The notes below the pieces were generated by a model. That model was not told the origin of the DNA. It saw only the letters and a list, made by a program, of their open reading frames with translations, and searched no databases. A program made the position numbers and the translations under genes. 64,000 nt of DNA from Mixophyes australis (Eukaryota; Chordata; Amphibia; Anura; Limnodynastidae): contig JAVHZZ010000008.1 of assembly GCA_036250195.1 (NCBI GenBank), positions 15,815,434 to 15,879,433 of the forward strand. Reading direction: 5' to 3'. This document shows, in pieces, positions 58,260-64,000 of this stretch. Position 1 is the first letter of the stretch. Each line of letters begins with the position of its first letter.

Positions 58260-60510
58260 GCTTACCTATTATTGTAGATGTATGAATACATTGTGTATGT
58301 GAAGGGGGAGGAGGTGAAAGAGCAATCTGATCTGGGGGGAGGGAAATCGCATAGACAATCATGCACACATCTTAATCTTCCAAATATTCTCACAAAGTCC
58401 AACATCCATTATTCACTATCCACATTCCCTTCACATGAGACTTTCTAGATGACAGCCATTTTATAAGCATGCCAGATACTAGATCCATTTTCTCTACTTT
58501 CCCTTTAAACCAACAGTCTAATAAATTGTTATATTTAACCATCTGACCACTTCCTGAACAATCCAATCACTTACTAAATATTTACAATAAACGGCATAAA
58601 GCAAACTATTCCATACAAAACTCCATTACAACATTAAACCAACACAGAACCACACAGGGCTATGTATAACACAAATGCTTCCATTTAAACCAACAAACTA
58701 TCCCAAACACAACAGGAACTCCAAGAATTGTACAGCACTACAGGAGTCACATGGTCAGCCATCCAAACAATATGTGCCTGTAATGGCCCAATTCACTGCC
58801 AATGCAGCTTTCATAGCAACAGGGCCCAGTTCTTATTAGACTACACAATCACATACAAATCAGACTAACACCATACCATTACCTATGTTATATCTACACA
58901 GCATTCAACATTATTACAAGGCATGCATTTATGTAACACTATCCATACCAAACCGAGGTTTAACTTTTAAAACCAACACAATCTCAAAATAACTCTTGTA
59001 CTAAACTCAGGCAATTCCGTTCACATTTACCAACTGTACCTTCAAATAAACTTCCATATTACTAACGCCAAATGATCATTTACTCTCATATACTCTACCA
59101 CATATGCGTCCAGATTCGACCATCTTCCATTCAACAACACATTACGACATTTATAGCATTTATGTATCCAGACTCACTCACCTGTCATTCCATTCAAAAA
59201 CTCCATTCTAACATCTATCCTGCTAGTAAGGGCCCAAGGCCCTCCTATTCCTACTAGCCAGGGCCTGTGGAGGCTATGAGGTAACTTAATTGCCTGCATG
59301 TCCAACTAGAAGCTATGGCTACATACCTTCAGACTGGGATTAGAACACAAGAGATAACTTCTTTCTTTGTGTCACCAGTAACCCCCTCTTGTGGGTGGAG
59401 ACACAGGAACCACTCACAGCATTCATATGCTAATTTGACCAACTGCTCAAAACCTGTTTCTCAAGTATTCACAAGCCACATGTTTCCAGTGGGGGGAAGG
59501 AAGAGCTTTGTACCTAGGTCACCTGATTCAATTGTGGCTGAATCTGTTCATATATTATGAAATGATATATAAAATAATAGATTATTTATATACTCTTCAT
59601 CAGTAAGCCTCCCTCTTTTGTCTTCCTCTTCTCTTTTCATATAGCCATACCTCCTGGATGTTCCTCTCATAGACCATGCAAGCAAGCACGAAGCACAACA
59701 TCCACACTCTCACCACCACTGCCAACAAAGGAAAATGAAGCAAAGTTGTTGTATGTTCAGACAGTTATGTTCCAAATGCAGCGTGCACAAGTCACAGAGA
59801 GAATCCACAGATGTCTTCTCCTTGTTATATCCAGGAAGAATGACTGCCGGGGCGGTTGTAAGCTTCTGTTATAAGTTTAAGGACATGTGATATTTGCTGA
59901 TGCATGCTGGTTGGTCTGATATTTCTGTGGATGTTATTTTTTGTAATATTTGCATATGAATTTCAGCCCCCCGAAAACTCTGAAATTTGGGACAATTTCC
60001 GTATAGAACGAATTGATTAGATCATCTCTAGTCAAAGCATTTTGATATGACTGTTTTGTTCGGCAAGTTGCTATTTGCCTTATTTACATATTATCTTTGC
60101 AAATGTTAAAACAAGAAATCTTAGATAAGTTGAAGTCTTGGAGTAACTGTATAGAAACATAATGGGCTGCGTATAGATAATACAACATACAGTATATTAG
60201 AAGTTCTATTCCCCTGAGTTGTACAGCATCAAACCTCATATGATCAAGACGGCCCCCTGCTGTTAGACAACAAGCTCAGCTACCTTCTCAAGTAGAGAGG
60301 GTCCCAGGGAGCTCACCATTGGTCTTTACTGGCTGTTATTCTGGTGCCACTGCTTAGTATGGATTACCTTTAAGTAGCTCATTATGTTTTGGAGTGTCAA
60401 AGTCCTGCAGTCATCACAGCATCACAATACAGCACAGGCACAACTGTTCCTGGATGTGAGGATCTTTCCTGTTGTCTTCCCTTGTCTTTTCATCTCTTCA
60501 GCATTCGAAA
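58258..60510. other. no gene recognised
   Basis: 58380-59250 is A/C-rich and resembles diverged low-complexity or repeat DNA. A possible hAT end 'catctcta' lies at 60022-60029 without a partner. No coding region. Confidence 0.45.
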
Positions 60511-60513
60511 ATA

Positions 60514-60515
60514 TG

Positions 60516-60550
<35 letters not shown>
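60514..60550. repeat. (TA)n microsatellite
   Basis: About 17 TA dinucleotides. Confidence 0.9.
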
Positions 60551-60554
<4 letters not shown>

Positions 60555-61372
60555 CAAAGTTGCATAATTGTCGGATAATTAAACTATGAGAAAAATTGGG
60601 TTTGAACATTTCAAATCTGAGACTAGCCACAGCACTCTCGCAAGAATTTCAAAGCATTAAAATAGGTTTGCATGTAAAATCCATCCATCTATCTATCTAT
60701 CTATATATCTAATTTATATCAAACTCTGTCTATTTTTGGATGTTTTATAACTGGTTTAGATGTACAAGTATTATTGATTTGATTTTGGTGTGTTGCTGTG
60801 AAAAAAGCAACAAAACTAAACACAGACACCAAGCAGTAAAGTCGTCCCCTAGAGCACTGCTGCCTAAGGACAGTTCTCCTATCCTCAGCCCTCATCTACA
60901 TCCAGCATTGTAGTCTTTCTTCAGTCCTATCTTTTTCTGCATTATGTTTACTATGCTATTCATTTGTATTGCAAAGTACTTCTACCAGCATTACACTGAA
61001 TGCCTTCCATGTCTGCCCCATCTTCCTACCCTCCTTCCTACCCTACCTTACCTCTGCTGTCCTCCTCTTTCCCCATCCTCCCTACCCAATATCCCCGTTG
61101 AATCTACCCTATCACCACCTCAACCCTCCCTCCTGCAACTTTGTGTTTAAGATGAATGAAAGGTCCAATGTTGTTTAAGTTTGGGTTGGGGGGGGGTTGA
61201 AATTGTCTTCAATTTTCTAATGTTCTATTTTTACATTGGTAACTAAAGCCTCAAACACGTGTTTTTCCTGGTTGTGTGCTGTTCATGTATAATTAAATAT
61301 AATTCTGAAAAATTATTTGATATGAGAGGTTTTCCTCATTAAAATTGATTACATCAGGACTTTCCTGATTTT
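60551..61372. other. no gene recognised
   Basis: A short (CTAT)n at about 60685-60710 and a pyrimidine-rich stretch at 61010-61140. Nothing else. Confidence 0.5.
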
Positions 61373-61455
61373 GGGGTAGATTTATCAAACCTTCTATAAA
61401 GGAAAAGTGGAAGTGTTGCCTATAACAACCAATCAGATGCTAGCTATCATTTATC
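61373..61455 (+). mobile_element. MITE fragment, left half
   Basis: ttggggtagatttatcaaac, then 'caaccaatcagatgctagct' and 'atcatttatctag', match the left half of the palindromic MITE at 19709-19881. The right half is missing: at 61459 the sequence changes to a different repeat beginning caggggtcggcaac. Confidence 0.7.
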
Positions 61456-61458
61456 TAG

Positions 61459-61830
61459 CACAGGGGTCGGCAACCCCCGGCACGTATGACAGACGTGGCA
61501 CGCGGAGCCGTGTTCACTGGCACGCTGGCCTTTCAGGTCACGTCCAGACATCAAGGGGAAACTCTGGTTTCGGGGCTCCATGCTTTCACTGCTAGTCTCC
61601 CCAGGGGAACAAGTAGTCAGTTTGGGCTGCAGCGCATGTGTTCATTTACACAGGAATCGCAACATCTAGCTTCCGGCTTCTTCTTCTCCCTTTGGCTTCC
61701 TCTATTGGTCAGATCTCATGGAAGCAATGTGAGTGCCTTCCTTTGTTACCACCAGGGATAATACTGCTATTGCTGGTGGTATTAAAACAAAATACCTGGC
61801 AATAACAGACTAAATGCATTTAAAAAAAGT
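61459..61830. mobile_element. hAT-type element, one end recognisable
   Basis: Starts CAGGGGTCGGCAACCC, followed by 'ggcacg' repeats and 'ttcactggcacgctggcctt', a terminus style widespread in hAT/Charlie families. I do not see the matching right end or a target duplication, so the end coordinate is a guess. It has probably cut off the MITE at 61373 by later insertion or deletion. Confidence 0.45.
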
Positions 61831-61872
61831 AATTAATAAAATCACATATATGTGTGTATCTACATATATATA

Positions 61873-62300
61873 TCTATAATATATATAAAAGCCTAGTGAC
61901 GTGTGTCTGTGTGTGGGAAAAAAAAAACAAGCTGCAGCGCCACCTGCTGGGCAGAGTTATACACTGACCTACTAAATTCTTAGTGTGTGTGGGAAAAAAA
62001 ACTCAGAAAGGGCTGAAATTTGGTATACTAAGATGTTTTTAATTTAATAATTTAATTTGTTAATTGTTAAAAGTGTTTATAAAGATTTTTTAAAAAATAT
62101 ATATATATTTCTTGAAGGAGAAGTGACAGTTGGGAGTGGTTGGTGGTTGCCGGGGGTGACAGTGGGGAGTGGTTGGTGGTTGCCGGGGGTGACAGAGCGA
62201 GAGGAGTGTGATACTCAGGACCGCTGAGAGAGATCCCTGTGTCTGGATAGACATCTGGATAGATGTTTCTCTGTTTTTTCCGTGGCGCGACCTGTGGGGA
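61873..62300 (+). mobile_element. Helitron-like 5' end
   Basis: TCTATAATATATATAAAAGC, then 'ctagtgacgtgtgtctgtgt' and 'agctgcagcgccacctgctg', the latter twice-used style of non-autonomous Helitrons. Two direct copies of 'gtggttggtggttgccgggg' follow at 62137 and 62168. The right end was not determined. Confidence 0.45.
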
Positions 62301-62973
62301 GATAAGATAGGGAGGGAGAGAGGGGGGGGGGGAAAGGGAGAGAGGCGAGACAGTATACACGATATCGGCCGTATTGTGGCTCTTTAAGAGTGGGAGATGT
62401 TTATAGCTCCTGTTGCAGTTTGTTTATGGCTCTTTCGTCGTGTATACTGGGGCGACTATATGGGTATGTAGAGTCTAAGACTCTCGGGGGGGGGGCCGGG
62501 CAGTGGGATTATGTTGCCCGGTTTAAGCCTCTGGGGTGAGACCTTTTGCAGAAATCTGCTAATTGTTGGCTTGTTTATCTGGAGTATTATGTTGTGTTAT
62601 TGGAGGGTGAGGGGGTAGTGCAAGCTTTTTTTAAAAATTTGGATGTATTCCCTTTTTAAAGGGAGATATGTGTGTTCTAAGTATAAGATGGAGGTGGATG
62701 AGGGGAGAATATGAGGGGAGTTAAGGCTAACAATATATAACTATGTGGTGGCTGCTGTAGTGTGTCTGTGTTAGTTTAGCGTTTTTGCTGACAAGCTCTA
62801 AAAAGAGCAGTTATGTGTACTGGGTACCTGGGGTGGGCGGGTTGGCTCCTGCTCCAGAGTCAGGATCTTGGCGCTCGTGGTGGCTGCGGCCCAGCGGCTT
62901 TCTCCCCGTGTTCTTGGAACGCAGGAGCGCTCCAGACGCCTCACTTCCTGTTTTCTCCTGGAACGCACAGGCG
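62301..62973. other. no gene recognised; palindrome at about 62960-62985
   Basis: G-rich runs (62320, 62486) and a 26-bp perfect palindrome (ggaacgcacaggc and its complement) directly at the outer end of the following inverted repeat. No coding region. Confidence 0.5.
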
Positions 62974-63353
62974 CCTGTGCGTTCCACTGCTGGGAACAGT
63001 TCTCCACTCGCGACTCTCCTTCTTTCAGTGTGGAGATATTTCCTCCTTGGGTCTTGATGCTTTGAGGATCTGCGACGTGAGGCAGGTACTTTTGTGTGGG
63101 TGAGTGTTCAATCCAACGCGTTTCGTCCGGGCGGACTTCGTCAGGGATATGTCTTGTCTTATTCAGTGGGTCTTCTTATAGGTGTCCTTCAGTGATTCAG
63201 CCAATGGGATATGTGATGGGAGTCCGGGGGAGGGGGGGGGGGCGTGGGGATGGTTGATTCTTTGTTGTTGTGTATATTGATATTATTTTGGAGGTGTTTT
63301 TGTTATTTTCGTTTGATGCTTAAATGTTGCTGTTTATCTTTAGGTTTGGGGAC
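62974..63353 (+). repeat. long inverted repeat, left arm (about 380 bp)
   Basis: Matches the complement of 63618-64000 with only a few differences (for example cgcgac against cgtgac near 63010, and one base in the G run near 63235). The near-identity suggests a recent event. The arm holds a hammerhead-like core on the minus strand and 'gaggcaggtacttttgtgtg'. Confidence 0.9.
63111..63148 (-). ncRNA. hammerhead-ribozyme-like motif, copy 1
   Basis: On the minus strand: ATCC, CTGACGA, A, GTCC-GCCC-GGAC (stem II), GAAA, CGCG, TT, GGAT. The ATCC/GGAT pair would form stem I and the conserved CUGANGA and GAAA boxes are both in place. There is one extra A before stem II and the predicted cleavage triplet is GUU, which is allowed but less common than GUC. 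Type I hammerheads of this minimal form are known in Penelope-like retroelements. Activity is uncertain. Confidence 0.5.
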
Positions 63354-63617
63354 GTGGCATATCATATATTGCCCCCCCCCCCACTAATAAATAATAAAAC
63401 ACAGCACCAAGTTAAGGAATCTAAGCCCCCCACCACGTAATACCCACACGCCCGTGCCAATAGCAGCCATCCATAGATCTTAAAAATAATAGTCCCCGTT
63501 ATATCCCACTCAAAATCCATTATCCCCACACACAAAAAGGAGTCCCATATGTCTGCTAATGCCACAAAAGAACTTAGTCAAATAACAACCTCGCCACACA
63601 AAACCCACATAACCCAT
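63354..63617. other. spacer of the inverted repeat
   Basis: 264 bp between the arms, C-rich on the plus strand. On the minus strand it continues naturally from the right arm, so the minus-oriented copy is longer and the plus-oriented copy is truncated at 63353. The short minus-strand frame (63362-63565) has no recognised domain. Confidence 0.55.
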
Positions 63618-64000
63618 GTCCCCAAACCTAAAGATAAACAGCAACATTTAAGCATCAAACGAAAATAACAAAAACACCTCCAAAATAATATCAATATACA
63701 CAACAACAAAGAATCAACCATCCCCACGGCCCCCCCCCCCCTCCCCCGGACTCCCATCACATATCCCATTGGCTGAATCACTGAAGGACACCTATAAGAA
63801 GACCCACTGAATAAGACAAGACATATCCCTGACGAAGTCCGCCCGGACGAAACGCGTTGGATTGAACACTCACCCACACAAAAGTACCTGCCTCACGTCG
63901 CAGATCCTCAAAGCATCAAGACCCAAGGAGGAAATATCTCCACACTGAAAGAAGGAGAGTCACGAGCGGAGAACTGTTCCCAGCAGTGGAACGCACAGGG
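63618..64000 (-). repeat. long inverted repeat, right arm, cut by the window end
   Basis: Complement of 62974-63353, continuing past the end of the window. It is part of the longer, minus-oriented copy of the same repeat. Its family is probably Penelope-like on the strength of the hammerhead-like core, but no reverse transcriptase or GIY-YIG coding sequence is in view. Confidence 0.85.
63825..63862 (+). ncRNA. hammerhead-ribozyme-like motif, copy 2
   Basis: The same core as 63111-63148 in the opposite orientation: ATCC (63825-63828), CTGACGA (63829-63835), A, GTCC/GGAC stem with GCCC loop (63837-63848), GAAA (63849-63852), CGCG, TT, GGAT (63859-63862). Identical in sequence to copy 1. Confidence 0.5.

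Noticed and set aside
58162..58368. 68-codon frame with alternating T and H
   Set aside because: It is the complement of a (GT)n microsatellite.

Overview
The window looks like vertebrate nuclear DNA, most probably from a frog or toad with a large, repeat-rich genome. It is mostly AT-rich and non-coding. It carries tRNA-headed SINEs with a V-SINE-type central domain and an L2-like (GAT)n tail, L2-type 3' ends, palindromic MITEs that contain the 'tgctgggacttgtagttt' type sequence common in amphibian DNA, hAT, Tc1/mariner and PIF/Harbinger-type elements, Helitron-type ends and a possible Penelope-type (hammerhead-bearing) repeat. I see no host protein-coding exon, rRNA or tRNA gene. The species cannot be fixed from the sequence alone.

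Layout. 1-1.3 kb: a GC-rich foldback segment with two RFX-type X-box palindromes, then an LTR-like unit. 2.04-2.64 kb: a 600-bp hAT element with an exact 8-bp target duplication and a broken transposase C-terminus. 4.3-18 kb: minisatellites, two V-SINEs, a long palindrome, a second LTR-like unit in opposite orientation, a higher-order minisatellite (about 327-bp superunit of four monomers) and an L2-type 3' end. 19.7-24 kb: a palindromic MITE, and a Tc1 element with a decayed transposase split by a 592-bp Harbinger-like MITE. 26-49 kb: more V-SINEs, hAT MITEs with 8-bp duplications, a diverged direct-repeat pair of which one copy is split by a SINE fragment, a second Harbinger-like MITE, an L2 fragment nested in a MITE, and a hAT element with a nested V-SINE.

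The one convincing intact gene is at 52469-55462 (minus): a 997-aa BED-finger hAT transposase. It lies inside a complete 6,066-bp hAT transposon (51172-57237) bounded by a perfect 8-bp duplication, GTTTTAGA. Fourteen 100-bp units (twelve seemingly identical) lie directly upstream of its start codon, and an unrelated array of 100/104-bp units lies downstream of its stop.

57-64 kb: microsatellites, a truncated MITE, a Helitron-type end, and at the right edge a near-identical inverted repeat with about 380-bp arms, each carrying a hammerhead-ribozyme-like core of the kind known from Penelope-like retroelements. The second arm runs off the window.

The biology here is mobile-element biology: one possibly autonomous hAT element, many non-autonomous passengers, and nested insertions that give a relative order of events. 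All repeat-family names are by eye from termini, target duplications and protein motifs; no database was searched.
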